64,000 nt of DNA from Anarhynchus alexandrinus (Eukaryota > Chordata > Aves > Charadriiformes > Charadriidae): NCBI GenBank assembly GCA_008711295.1, contig VUYV01000100.1, forward strand, positions 2,448,295 to 2,512,294, read 5' to 3'. Of the stretch, positions 11,965 to 24,001 are shown piece after piece. A program made the position numbers and the translations under genes. The notes below the pieces were generated by a model. The model saw nothing but the letters and a program-made list of their open reading frames with translations. It was not told the DNA's origin and ran no database searches. The first letter of the stretch is position 1; every line of letters starts with the position of its first letter.

Positions 11965-13489
11965 AAGGATTCACACTGTCTTATGCAAAGTGATTCCAAA
12001 TGTTGTTTCAAATTCTAGAGATGCTTATTTTTCTGATTGTTTGTAGGAATCTAAACATTTGACTCAAGTTAAACAGTACAGTTAAACACTGAATATTTGT
12101 CAGGATTCTTCTGAGTCTTGGAGCTGTGAAAATGTACTCTCAAAGCAAAACTTCTACTATTTTTAAAAAAAAAATCATTTAGTTAGAAGTTTTAAAAATT
12201 CAACTTTTCATCCCAATATTGGAATTTAACGTTTTGTTTATTCCCAGAATATATTGCACTGTATTGGAGTACACTCGTACTTTTTACATCGTGTTCTTTA
12301 TCTTTCGCTATTTATAACTACTATCTGCCAGATGAAGAATATAAAATAGGGTCAGAATTTTGTACAGGTTTGATTTGGATTGAGGGAGAGAGGAAAAGGG
12401 AGAGCAGTCACAATTTTATAGTAAGTATATGTGAAAAGTATATGAAAATGTAATTTACAATTCTGATCTCATATTTACATAGCTGAAGGGTTGAACAGAT
12501 AAAAAAAATCTATCACACAGACGTTCTCCATCTCATCTTTCCTCTAAATATAGCAGCCATATCATGGAACGAGTGGCCAAACCTCTCTAAAGATATTAGG
12601 CAATCGAGGACTGTCGTACCACATGGATTGCTGTAGGTTTAAAACTGCAGCAAATATCACCCAGTTTGGGATTAATTCTAAACAAATGCACAATTATAGT
12701 ACAATAAATCATGATGATCAGTATTATTAGTACAGTAAGATTCATGCCAGCCTTTGCCTCTCTGCAGTACTGCATTGTCAAGTACAGACCGTTTCATATT
12801 CCAGACATTAGAGAATGGTTTCAGTAGGAGAATGGTTCCAAGCAGTTAAGTGTCTAATAGAGAAACTCTATAAAGCTGCAGTTTGCTTTAAAAAGTGCAA
12901 ACTGTGTTGGTTTCTGAAGTGTTTTCCAGGGAGCATCACAGCAGAAGCTCATTGCTATTGTTCAAACTTTGGAAGTGCATTTGATACCAGTGGCTGTGGT
13001 ATAGCAGAAATAGAATTTTCACTGTTTTGATCTCTTTCCCATAGTGAGCCTATGGCTCTTCATGTCTGTTCCTGGTGGAGAGATTCCGTGACAAACAAAG
13101 GTGTGTGGTGCTCTTTGATCCACTCCTTCAGTGCAGCCTAGAACTGAGACCTGGAGTCTACGTGAGGGACTATAGAACAGCATATTGAATTCTATGCCAA
13201 AAGTGAAGTCAGGAAAACCATACACGCTGATGCATTCTAAACAGTAAGAGGTGTTTCTTTTCTTTTATTAAGTTAATGCGCTGGCCCAGAAGAGAGGGCT
13301 CAGGCTTGAGGTTTGTGAGGTTTTCCACTGTTGTCTTGAAAGTCATCTAGCCATAATGACAGTCATCTGACTTCCACATGCTCAGTATTATTAACTCTGC
13401 AAAGTGCCCAAACAAAACAATCCAAGAGAAATAGTCCCTGAGATGTCTCAGACTAATATTACACTAATAAGTAAAATAGGCCAAAGCCC

Positions 13490-13805
13490 GTTCTCTGCAT
13501 CTGAAGAAAAAGGACACAGTTCAGGCTCAGGCAGGCAATGCTGTTCCTCTTCCTTGTTTTTTTTCCCAGCTGGTGTAGTCTCACCCAAACTGGGTGCCAG
13601 GAGCAAGCTGTGGCCCTCCTCTCCTTTGAGCCATTCCCAGACATCATCAGCTGAAGCTGAAACAGAGCCCTGGGGTTGGGGCAGAGGGTGTGTTGGGGTC
13701 CTGGAGGACTCAGTGTGGCACTCAGGCCCTGAGGGTGCGCTCACGGCCCCGACAGCGCAGAGGAGGAAGAGGGGGGTCTCTTCTCTGCCTTCCAGTCTGC
13801 ATTGC
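13490..13805. other. GC-rich patch in AT-rich surroundings
   Basis: Base composition rises sharply here, with stretches such as 'gggttggggcagagggtgtg' and 'gcgctcacggccccgacagc'. It contains several CpGs, unlike the flanks. Open frames run through it on both strands (for example 13404-13811 plus), but their products are low-complexity and show no domain. It could be a small CpG-rich regulatory patch, a decayed retrocopy or a repeat I do not recognise. Confidence 0.4.
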
Positions 13806-15152
13806 CTATAAATATCTCTTGTAAGGTTTTGATCAGTCTTTGCTTAGAAATGCTTGGGGTAGTGAGGTGTTCCGTGATGATTTGCTGTGTAATAAAAAGA
13901 GAAAAGCCGGTCCTGACATTCCTAGTGTGTTGCAAAGGAGGACTCTTCCAATGGGTCACTGGTTGGTTTTGATCTTTGGACTGGAGGGCAGATCAAATGA
14001 ACTCTAAAATAAATAACAATGCAAAAAAAATCTTACTTCCCTGTTTTTTCTTGCTTTGAGGAGCTTGTCTCTGGTTCATTAAGGTGTTCCATTTTCTACA
14101 GAAGAAAGCCTGTTGATAAGAAGTTCTGCTACTTTTCAGCCACAAATTCAGAGGTTTTTGTGTGGGCTTTCTTTACTATTTTTTTCAGAAGGATAAACTT
14201 CCAATTACCACATTTCATTATTAAGTGACATCAGAATGAAAACTGATAGTACAGTGTTGTTTGATAATCCTTTTTTGCTATAGATTTTTTTGATTTTTTT
14301 ACACGCATAAGTTGAAGCTCAAATTCTGTTATTTAAAAACTTAAACAAATTTAATTCCAGAGTATTCACTCCATTTAAACAGAAAGTGATCTTGAAGAAA
14401 TAATGATTGACTCATTTAGTCAAAAAAAAAATGGGGAAAAATGTCCAATATCTGAAGTTTCTGATTTTAAACTTTCTTTTTAATTTAAAACTCTAATTGA
14501 ATGTAAACAGTATTCTGAAAGAAACGTGTATTAACAACAGTATTTTATTAGTTTATAGGAAATAGTTTGTGATTTTCAAAATGAAGTTCCCATTTTGATT
14601 CACAGAAAAAGCAAATCCAAAAATCACATTTTCATTATTGTCCATTAGATGCTTTTGCAGTTTCCTCCTTTTTTTTTTTTTCTTCTTCTTTTTAATGTTC
14701 TTTATCCACAATTAGAAATAATGCTGTTGTCAGTCAGGTTAGAAACAACTAATATCCTAGCCATATACTTATGGCTATTTATGAAAGCAAACTATTATTT
14801 TGAAAACAAAATTTTGAGTTTCTTTCAAAAGCTATTTAATAAAGCCTTTTAACAAGAAAACTGTAGGGGTTTTAGCAGACAATGTTCATATGTATTAAAA
14901 CTAAATTTGATTTATGAAATCAGTTGTAAATGTTATAAACAGTGATAACTTTAAGTTCAATAAGTGCAGCTTCTATGATTATACTAAGATGCAGATTTAT
15001 TGATAACTTAAGTGTAATGGTAACATTAACAAGTAATCATCTGGTAATTTACATTGTTGCTGTAATTATGTTAAATGTAGGATATGATTCCTAATATAAA
15101 AGGACATTAATGCCTCTGTGTATATGTTAAATTGATTTCTAGATGTATGCCT

Positions 15153-15202
15153 AATTAGTTATTATTTAGTTATATTATTTAGCTATTATTAGTTATTATT
15201 TT
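15153..15202. repeat. AT-rich TTAGTTATTAT imperfect tandem array
   Basis: The sequence alternates TTAGTTATTAT, TTAGTTATATTAT, TTAGCTATTAT and TTAGTTATTAT. It is a short degenerate array of about 11-bp units, probably grown by slippage. Confidence 0.6.
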
Positions 15203-17569
15203 GGACAGACTAACGTAGCTGCTTTGAACTGAAGATTAAAATTTCTCTACTCCACTTGATTTTTTTTACCATCTTAATTCAAAGATTTTTCAAAACCGAC
15301 ATAGCTTTTTGAATGGAACAAACCAGCCTTATTCTCTGTAGAAGAAGAAGACGGAATAGAAATAATATTCCCAGATTGTTCAACTTTATATTAATATGCA
15401 CAGAAGACATATCAGAACTTCAGTGAGGTATTCTTCTTATACATTCCTCAATACCAATAATCTTATGATTAAAAAAATCTTGTTTCGGGGAAATATGAAT
15501 TTTTTTCCTCTTATATTTGCTTTTTGTTTTGAGAAAACTTAGTCCTTGTTGAAAAATCATCTTCTAACTTTCATTACTGACAATAAATAGTTCTGTTTTG
15601 GGACTCAAATTATTTTATGTTTTCAAAATGCCTCTTAGCTTCCAGACAGTATATAGCACATAATTTCATTTAAAAAAAACCATACTGATTTTCTAATCAC
15701 ACATATAGTGAAGAAAAGCCAAGAACCTGAAAATAGTCGTTACAAACCCACAATATATGTATATATATGAAATTAGAGAATCAATACAAAATATACAATG
15801 ACATATAAAGTTAAAATGTAACCTTTCTGATATAAAATATATATTTAAAAATTAAGAAAATCATTGTACATCTATAAAGATTCACAAACTTCCTAATTCT
15901 TCCCACAAGGAGACTGCAGACATATATTGGCATATCAGAACACTGCAATGTCATGTCAGAGGAAAAAAAATCACCTAATCAGGAAAAAAAAAAGGAATTA
16001 AAGGAAGATGAGAAAATCTAGAGACTTTGTCTAAGATGATGAAATACAAAGAAAAGATGTTTTTGAATACTAAAGCCATGTTCCATACTAGCAATAACTT
16101 TTCCCCATATTTCATACACAATTTTTACCTTTCTGGTGTCACTTTAGAAAAAAGAAATAAGAAATAATCAATTCTAACTTCTTTCTACTTTTTATATCCT
16201 TTCATAGGACACAGGTCATTTGCCAGGAGCAGAACATTAGTTTAATGAATCACAAGTAGCCTCAGCAATATGTAACTTTTAAAATTATTTCTAAACTGGA
16301 ATAGATAAAGAACAGAATGTCACACACACTGGTTTTATGTTTTCAAAATGTATCTTAAATCAAGCCTGGAAACGAAGTGAGAAAACCATTGAATGATACA
16401 CTGATTAGGATGATATTACGCATACTGGCCACGGAAAAAGCACATGTAACTGTGCTGACTTCATTTTCTCCTGGCACACGGTAATAACTGTCAGCCTGCA
16501 GAACATCTGATAACAATGCGATAGGGAAACAATAGCTGAGCATGCTGGAACTGAATGCAAAGTATCAGCCTTTGAAGTGAAAATGTATATTTAGGCAATG
16601 AGAAAAGAAATTTGTGTCTCAAATGACAGAAATATGTTTCTAAAAGTGGCTTTCAGAGGCTTTCCATTTAAAACTTAGAAATATATTTGTCTAGTTTAGC
16701 AAACATGGGCTGAGAATTTTGCAGTAGTACTAACAGTTTAATTTTTGTGGTTTAGGGATGAAATCTTGCTAATAATAGAATACTACAGGAAAAGAAGCTT
16801 GAGTTTTCTACTGGGAAAACTTGTGGTGCTTTCTGGTTGTTTTAGAAAACGAATTACATTATTGCAGAGATTTGCATCTTCTCTGTTTGGATAACTACAT
16901 GGTTATTCACATGACACAGACCTTTGCAAAGCTTTGCAAACAGAAAATATTGAAAACACTGAGCCTTACCTGATTGGAAAAAAAGAGTTTGTGTGTTTTC
17001 TGACGTTCAGCCAGAAATCTTACTTTTTGGTTCTCTCTGAGACTTTGGAAGGACCAGAAGAGAGAGCAATTGAACTCATTTTCACAAACTGTGTACTACT
17101 TAGGCAAACTCTGCAGAGGATCTCTGCATTAAAATGCAAGCGGTGCAGTCGCTGGTGAAGGCAAGGGCAGTGGCAGATGGATGCTGATGTTTTTGCATGG
17201 ATCTGAGCATTTCAAGCAAGCACACATCCCTGAGACTGTGCAGAGCACTCTTATTACTGCAGCACTGCACGTGTCCCCCCAAGCCAACCCTTTTCTTTTT
17301 TTGTCAGATTCTACAGAGCAACAGAACTGAGCTCTACTTTTCTTCATCAGTGAAAGAATAGACCAGTTGGGACCCAAACCCAGGCTATGCTTTTTCAGTC
17401 ACGGCTTTCGGTGCTTGTTACGGTAGAAGCACTGTGGAATTTGTCATTTCAGTATTCATCCTCAAAATATTTAAACTAGAATTTAAGCTTCCCATGTTGC
17501 AGATACAGCTGTCTTTATGGGTATTAAAACCTGCCTGCATCCACACATCACAGTGTGCTAACAATCTGA

Positions 17570-18250
17570 CTTACGGCTCATCAGTCTGGAAAATAAAAGA
17601 TATTATTATTGATGAGCCTGTTTATCTATTCACGCCTCATTCCTTTGACCTTTAGGGGGGAGTCTAAAACAGACGGCATCAATCTGATGTCATGCCAGCT
17701 TGCTGACCACACCATCGTTGAGTCACCAGGCAAAGTTGTGAAACTTTTATTTAAAACCAAATAAATGAGAAAGATCACCATTGATTAAGGAGGACCTCTG
17801 CTCCCTCCAGCCATTTGCAGTTTACAACGTAGAGAGAACAGCCTCGCTCACCCGCAGCGGGAAGCGCCGTCACATTTTCTGCTGGAGGAAAGATTTAATG
17901 TTGTCCCCACTAGACCCAGGAATATCTGTTGTGTTTAAGTTAGGTGGCCATCGCAGATCATGCCGAGTGAGCTGACTTAACTGGCTTTAGGGGGCTTGCA
18001 GATGTTCAGGTCCCAGCCTCTCCCAGCACAATAATCACTCAGAGGAGGCAGAGCATAAAAGGCCCTCAACGTACACACAAAATGCCAGAGGTAACTGTGA
18101 CTATTGCTAATGAGTGGTAGAAGGATAATTTCCTCTACTCTTTGTGTGTGTGAGTAAGTGTGTGTGTGTTTTCCTTCCTCCTTAAAACAAATCACAGCAG
18201 TAACTTTCAAGCCAATAACCTTCATAATAACTCCACGGTGACTAATTATA
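17570..18250. other. GC-richer unique block, possible conserved noncoding DNA
   Basis: This stretch lacks the long A/T runs of its flanks and recognisable repeats, apart from a short interrupted TG tract at about 18142-18170. It has several dense AT-hook-like and homeodomain-like core words (TATTATTATTGATGA, ATAATCACTC, GCTAATGAGTG). These features are common in vertebrate enhancers, but conservation cannot be judged from one sequence. The open frames inside look like chance. Confidence 0.2.
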
Positions 18251-18824
18251 AGAGAACTAGGAGCATCTACTATTAGCAGAAATAGGATTGTTATTCAATA
18301 ACCTTGGGAGGTTGCACATCCAATGATGCTCTGAATCCGTAGTTATTAGACGGGGGGTCTAGCGAAGGTTGTTTCAGATTGCTGCTGGCGTCTTGCTGCT
18401 GAGGTCTGTATATTCAATGCCACAGTGTCAGCAGCTTGAAATTCCCTGTCTGGATTTTATGCAGCTAATAATCTTCAATTTAGTACTGTTTGTGAAGAAA
18501 GAGAATGAGAATGAAGTGTTTTCAAAGCAGGGGTGTTCTCTGCAGCTCTCTGTGTAGGGGCAGTTCTGACTGTGTATTCTCACATGCTGCTCACCTGCAG
18601 CAATGAGTCATGTACCAAAAAAAACCCAATTTGCTTAAGCTGCTGTGACATGTACTGATGTTGATTAACAGAATGCAGACATTTGAAATTGCCCTTGTGT
18701 TATATACATGGCTTTGCCTGAACAAAAGGCAGCAACAAGTAAAGAGGACCTCGTATGTCTGCCACAGATTTCGACATACCCAGATCTTCGCCTCCTCCCA
18801 CTCCGTGAAAGCAGGAAAACCAGT

Positions 18825-21092
18825 GGATTTCAGCATTGCTGAAGCAGGGAGGATATGTTTCATTTTCACACTGCATGGATGTTGATGAGGGAAGAACAAA
18901 CCAGCAAACAAGAAAGCAGACTAGTCTTTACAGAGAGAAGTCTTCAGGGCACTGGTTTAATTCCATTCCAGAAGGTGACAAACAAAGCCACAAAATTAAT
19001 TTCCAGTCCCAACATCTGTGTTTTTGTAATAAGAGACTTACAACTCCCAGATGTTTCTTGGACAAATTACTTTGAAAGGCTGTTTTCACTGGAAGCAGAA
19101 GCCAGCCCTGTCCTTCCCTCCACAGAAGTTCTGCTCCATGAGCCGTGAGTTCTTCCACCAGTAGTTTCTTTAAAATTTGGCTGTTGGAATAAGACCAGAT
19201 AGATTCAGGGAGTGTTATTAGTAGCAAGTGCACCAATTACAACATATGTCAACCTCATTAGGAATTTGTGCTTCAGTTAGAAAAGCAAGATGAGGTCCAA
19301 ATACAAGTTAGAGACCTGATTTCTCAGAGTGTAGAGATTTTTTCACATAATAGTGATGCGTTTAGCACAGTTTGGGCATAGTGCTCTTCTGAGCAGACTG
19401 ACAGGTGTGAAAATGTAGAATCTGCCTTGTCCCATTCATCCAGAAAGGCTTCAGTATGATTTCAGGGAGATTTCTTCAGTCCAGTAGATATTGTCTGGCA
19501 GTTTTTCAAAATCTGCCTCTAAGTTGTTCTGTAGACAGGCAGCCTTGTTTCATTGGAAACTGATCTTCTCACCCTGCAAGCAGAGGTTAGGACCTGCTTT
19601 AGGATTTGCTTCTTTCACAAACCTTTTGCCGTCTCTTCTGTTTAGACAGAATCAGTAATTCTGATCAATTCTTCAAAGCTCTTCATACTCAGACTTGCAC
19701 CATTTTTTTTTGTTTGTTTTTAAATTGAAGAGCATCATTGTGCATATAGAAACAAAAGCTGTATTTCTATAAAATTTTAAGCCTGTTTTAAAATTGCCAA
19801 GCATTTTCGTTTTCCTGTTATAAAATTATCTTTCCTTACTCCTTCCTAAATAGAAAAAAAAAAATTTTATCTCTAACTGGAGTTGGAAAACTGTTGAATT
19901 TTCATTTCAGTCCATCTTCACTGAAATCTGTTAACACAGATAATTGAAATCATATCATGATGTTGGAAGTACAGATAGCGTAGTGCCTTCCACTATGGCT
20001 CATTGTGGGATACAGCTTATAACCTGACAGAACAAATAAAAATATATCATACTAATTCACCTGAGGAACCAAAGCAGCCTACTTCTGACTATGTCTACAC
20101 AGCTTTCAAACAAAACTCAACCCATTCTCAAGTCTGGATTTATTGAATACCCACACTACTTGGAGGCAAACCCAGATTTTGGCATGGGGAACACTTGAGA
20201 TTCAGAGGATGCTGATACTTGGTCCTCTACTTCTAATACAGATCAATACAGACCATCCTGCACTGTGAGCAGATGGAAAACTTGGAGTACACAACTAAGA
20301 TATACAAAATGCTGCTTTTACTTCCCGTATTCATTATAGTTATTGGCACAGGTGCAATCTATTTCACAGTGTATTGCAGAATGGAAAATTAATTCCTTTT
20401 GCAAAACTGAAATAATGCCCCAGCTCTCAAATATTTGGATTTTATATGTAACTTACAAGCTGAATCTGAGTTAATGAATGTTTCTCTTTGTGAGCAAGTA
20501 CAATAAAAGCTTGAGATTAATCTGATTTTGCAAACTACACTTGCTGCAGAAATTCAAATCTATTAGTTTGGTTCTGATCAAATTAGCCTGTTTTGAAACC
20601 AATGTGTTACTAACCTGTTTCTTTCCAGCTGTGCCATGATATTGGGTAATCTTCTGTTTCTATGCATGTGTTGTTCTATAAAATGTTCCAGCCAAGAATT
20701 ATTCAGTATATTTTAACTTCAATATGACAGCTTTGAAGAATGTATTTAAAATAGCTTTTACTTTATTTCTTATTTCATTTGGATCTGTAACAGACTTTTG
20801 CAGCTAACTGAAATAAGACCACAATTACTAGATGTCTTTGCAATTCTAATTAAACTGTTAATTGGTAAGGGTGACTTTTCATACCTGACATTTAGTATTA
20901 GTGAATAACAACATAGTCAACAGCAGCAATCAAAATGGCATTATTTTTCCCTTGCAAAACTCTGAAACCAATTTTGCAAGCTCATTTGATGTCAGTGTTA
21001 AAGCATAATTTGTTCAAAAGTCTCCAGCACTGTGTGGGAAGAGAACTGTGTTTGTAATTAGATATTGCTGTAGGTAGCAAGTGCATATCATA
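18825..21092 (+). repeat. 2.27-kb tandem duplication, copy 1
   Basis: This block is repeated immediately downstream at a constant offset of 2270 bp at both ends. I counted about a dozen differences by eye (for example 18853 A versus 21123 G, and 18862 A versus 21132 T) plus two one-base homopolymer indels that cancel, so identity is about 99.4%. Both copies contain the same short open frames (18855-19148 here). Their predicted products are nearly identical and have no convincing domain. Faint likeness of one segment (IRDLQLPDVSW) to a LINE endonuclease block (GDFNLPDVCW type) raises the possibility of an ancient retroelement inside. Confidence 0.95.
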
Positions 21093-21093
21093 N
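21093..21093. other. Ambiguous base (N) at the duplication junction
   Basis: A single N sits exactly between the end of copy 1 (…gcatatcata) and the start of copy 2 (a-ggatttcagc). Its position suggests a contig join and not a random base-call failure. Confidence 0.95.
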
Positions 21094-21094
21094 A

Positions 21095-23362
21095 GGATTT
21101 CAGCATTGCTGAAGCAGGGAGGGTATGTTTCTTTTTCACACTGCATGGATGTTGATGAGAGAAGAACAAACCAGCAAACAAGAAAGCAGACTAGTCTTTA
21201 CAGAGAGAAGTCTTCAGGGCACTGGTTTAATTCCATTCCAGAAGGTGACAAACAAAGCCACAAAATTAATTTCCAGTCCCAACATCTGTGTTTTTGTAAT
21301 AAGAGACTTACAACTCCCAGATGTTTCTTGGACAAATTACTTTGAAAGGCTGTTTTCACTGGAAGCAGAAGCCAGCCCTGTCCTTCCCTCCACAGAAGTT
21401 CTGCTCCATGAGCCGTGAGTTCTTCCACCAGTAGTTTCTTTAAAATTTGGTTTTTGGAAGAAGACCAGATAGATTCAGGGAGTGTTATTAGTAGCAAGTG
21501 CACCGATTACAACATATGTCAACCTCATTAGGAATTTGTGCTTCAGTTAGAAAAGCAAGATGAGGTCCAAATACAAGTTAGAGACCTGATTTCTCAGAGT
21601 GTAGAGATTTTTTCACATAATAGTGATGTGTTTAGCACAGTTTGGGCATAGTGCTCTTCTGAGCAGACTGACAGGTGTGAAAATGTAGAATCTGCCTTGT
21701 CCCATTCATCCAGAAAGGCTTCAGTATGATTTCAGGGAGATTTCTTCAGTCCAGTAGATATTGTCTGGCAGTTTTTCAAAATCTGCCTCTAAGTTGTTCT
21801 GTAGACAGGCAGCCTTGTTTCATTGGAAACTGATCTTCTCACCCTGCAAGCAGAGGTTAGGACCTGCTTTTGGATTTGCTTCTTTCACAAACCTTTTGCC
21901 GTCTCTTCTGTTTAGACAGAATCAGTAATTCTGATCAATTCTTCAAAGCTCTTCATACTCAGACTTGCACCATTTTTTTTGTTTGTTTTTAAATTGAAGA
22001 GCATCATTGTGCATATAGAAACAAAAGCTGTATTTCTATAAAATTTTAAGCCTGTTTTAAAATTGCCAAGCATTTTCGTTTTCCTGTTATAAAATTATCT
22101 TTCCTTAATCCTTCCTAAATAGAAAAAAAAAAAATTTTATCTCTAACTGGAGTTGGAAAACTGTTGAATTTTCATTTCAGTCCATCTTCACTGAAATCTG
22201 TTAACACAGATAATTGAAATCATATCATGATGTTGGAAGTACAGATAGCGTAGTGCCTTCCACTATGGCTCATTGTGGGATACAGCTTATAACCTGACAG
22301 AACAAATAAAAATATATCATACTAATTCACCTGAGGAACCAAAGCAGCCTACTTCTGACTATGTCTACACAGCTTTCAAACAAAACTCAACCCATTCTCA
22401 AGTCTGGATTTATTGAATACCCACACTACTTGGAGGCAAACCCAGATTTTGGCATGGGGAACACTTGAGATTCAGAGGATGCTAATACTTGGTCCTCTAC
22501 TTCTAATACAGATCAATACAGACCATCCTGCACTGTGAGCAGACGGAAAACTTGGAGTACACAACTAAGATATACAAAATGCTGCTTTTACTTCCCGTAT
22601 TCATTATAGTTATTGGCACAGGTGCAATCTATTTCACAGTGTATTGCAGAATGGAAAATTAATTCCTTTTGCAAAACTGAAATAATGCCCCAGCTCTCAA
22701 ATATTTGGATTTTATATGTAACTTACAAGCTGAATCTGAGTTAATGAATGTTTCTCTTTGTGAGCAAGTACAATAAAAGCTTGAGATTAATCTGATTTTG
22801 CAAACTACACTTGCTGCAGAAATTCAAATCTATTAGTTTGGTTCTGATCAAATTAGCCTGTTTTGAAACCAATGTGTTACTAACCTGTTTCTTTCCAGCT
22901 GTGCCATGATATTGGGTAATCTTCTGTTTCTATGCATGTGTTGTTCTATAAAATGTTCCAGCCAAGAATTATTCAGTATATTTTAACTTCAATATGACAG
23001 CTTTGAAGAATGTATTTAAAATAGCTTTTACTTTATTTCTTATTTCATTTGGATCTGTAACAGACTTTTGCAGCTAACTGAAATAAGACCACAATTACTA
23101 GATGTCTTTGCAATTCTAATTAAACTGTTAATTGGTAAGGGTGACTTTTCATACCTGACATTTAGTATTAGTGAATAACAACATAGTCAACAGCAGCAAT
23201 CAAAATGGCATTATTTTTCCCTTGCAAAACTCTGAAACCAATTTTGCAAGCTCATTTGATGTCAGTGTTAAAGCATAATTTGTTCAAAAGTCTCCAGCAC
23301 TCTGTGGGAAGAGAACTGTGTTTGTAATTAGATATTGCTGTAGGTAGCAAGTGCATATCATA
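21095..23362 (+). repeat. 2.27-kb tandem duplication, copy 2
   Basis: This is the direct repeat of 18825-21092, in the same orientation and separated from it by two bases including an N. It ends at 'gtgcatatcata', after which new sequence ('tactgccacac') begins. In copy 1 the equivalent point runs into the N. Differences are scattered single-base changes with no clustering, as expected for two alleles or a very recent duplication. Confidence 0.95.
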
Positions 23363-23919
23363 TACTGCCACACAAACAAACTCTAAATAGGATATGCTGA
23401 GTAAAGAACAATACTGAATTCGATAGTTTAGCCATGAAGCTAAATGCCACCCCTGTGACTGAATTCAGAAAGCGTGGAAATAACAATGTGCAGCAATAAT
23501 GTGAAAAAGCAGATAAAGAGTAGCAGAGCTAAAATTCAAGAAAACCTCTCTTTACCAAAGAAGAATAAATACTGTTTACTAACATCTCTCTCTCCCTGGT
23601 AAACTGAAGATTGGTGTAAAAAAATATGTGTGTGATGAATATGCAAAAAATGCCAGCATCTGATCCATCCCTGAATCAAGTATAGGGCATATGAGAGCTA
23701 GTCCTACAGAATAATCTTATTGTGTAGTTTGTTTACAGTTGCTGGTATCAGCAAAGAGAATTTGTTCCTCCAAGATGTGAAAGGAGATAATTTCTTGCAG
23801 AAACATTTTCTAGCTATCATTCTTATTTGGGTTTCAACTGAAAATGCAAATGAATTTTAATATTGTTTATGATAAAATGGAGAATGCAAAAATATATTTT
23901 TTCTCCATTTTACTTTCAG

Positions 23920-24001
23920 GCAAAATACTATGGTTTCTTTCAAGATGATAAATACAGATATATAACAAGGAATTGGAAGAGTAGCCCAAAAGAGGGAAAT
24001 A
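23920..24001 (+). other. Exon-like candidate, unrecognised
   Basis: A pyrimidine tract ending in 'ttttactttcag' precedes an 82-base open segment that is followed by GTATGT. Frame: 27 codons from phase 0, ending with one spare base, reading AKYYGFFQDDKYRYITRN and onward. I recognise no family. Such combinations of AG, open frame and GT occur by chance in a window this size, so support is weak. Confidence 0.13.

Larger units (their letters stand above)
10403..18824. other. Mostly unique sequence, no confident gene
   Basis: No coding gene is recognised. Distinct items listed separately are a hairpin (11920-11964), a GC-rich patch (13490-13805), an AT-rich tandem array (15153-15202) and a GC-richer unique block (17570-18250) with a short TG-rich tract. 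The rest is AT-rich with frequent homopolymers. Confidence 0.5.

Noticed and set aside
12596..12781. Minus-strand frame with a hydrophobic segment like a membrane helix
   Set aside because: AT-rich codons give Ile/Leu/Tyr-rich products by chance, and there is no supporting upstream exon.
18855..19148. 97-codon frame repeated in both duplication copies (also 21125-21418)
   Set aside because: Its recurrence is explained by the duplication. A faint LINE-endonuclease-like word is not enough to call a gene or element.
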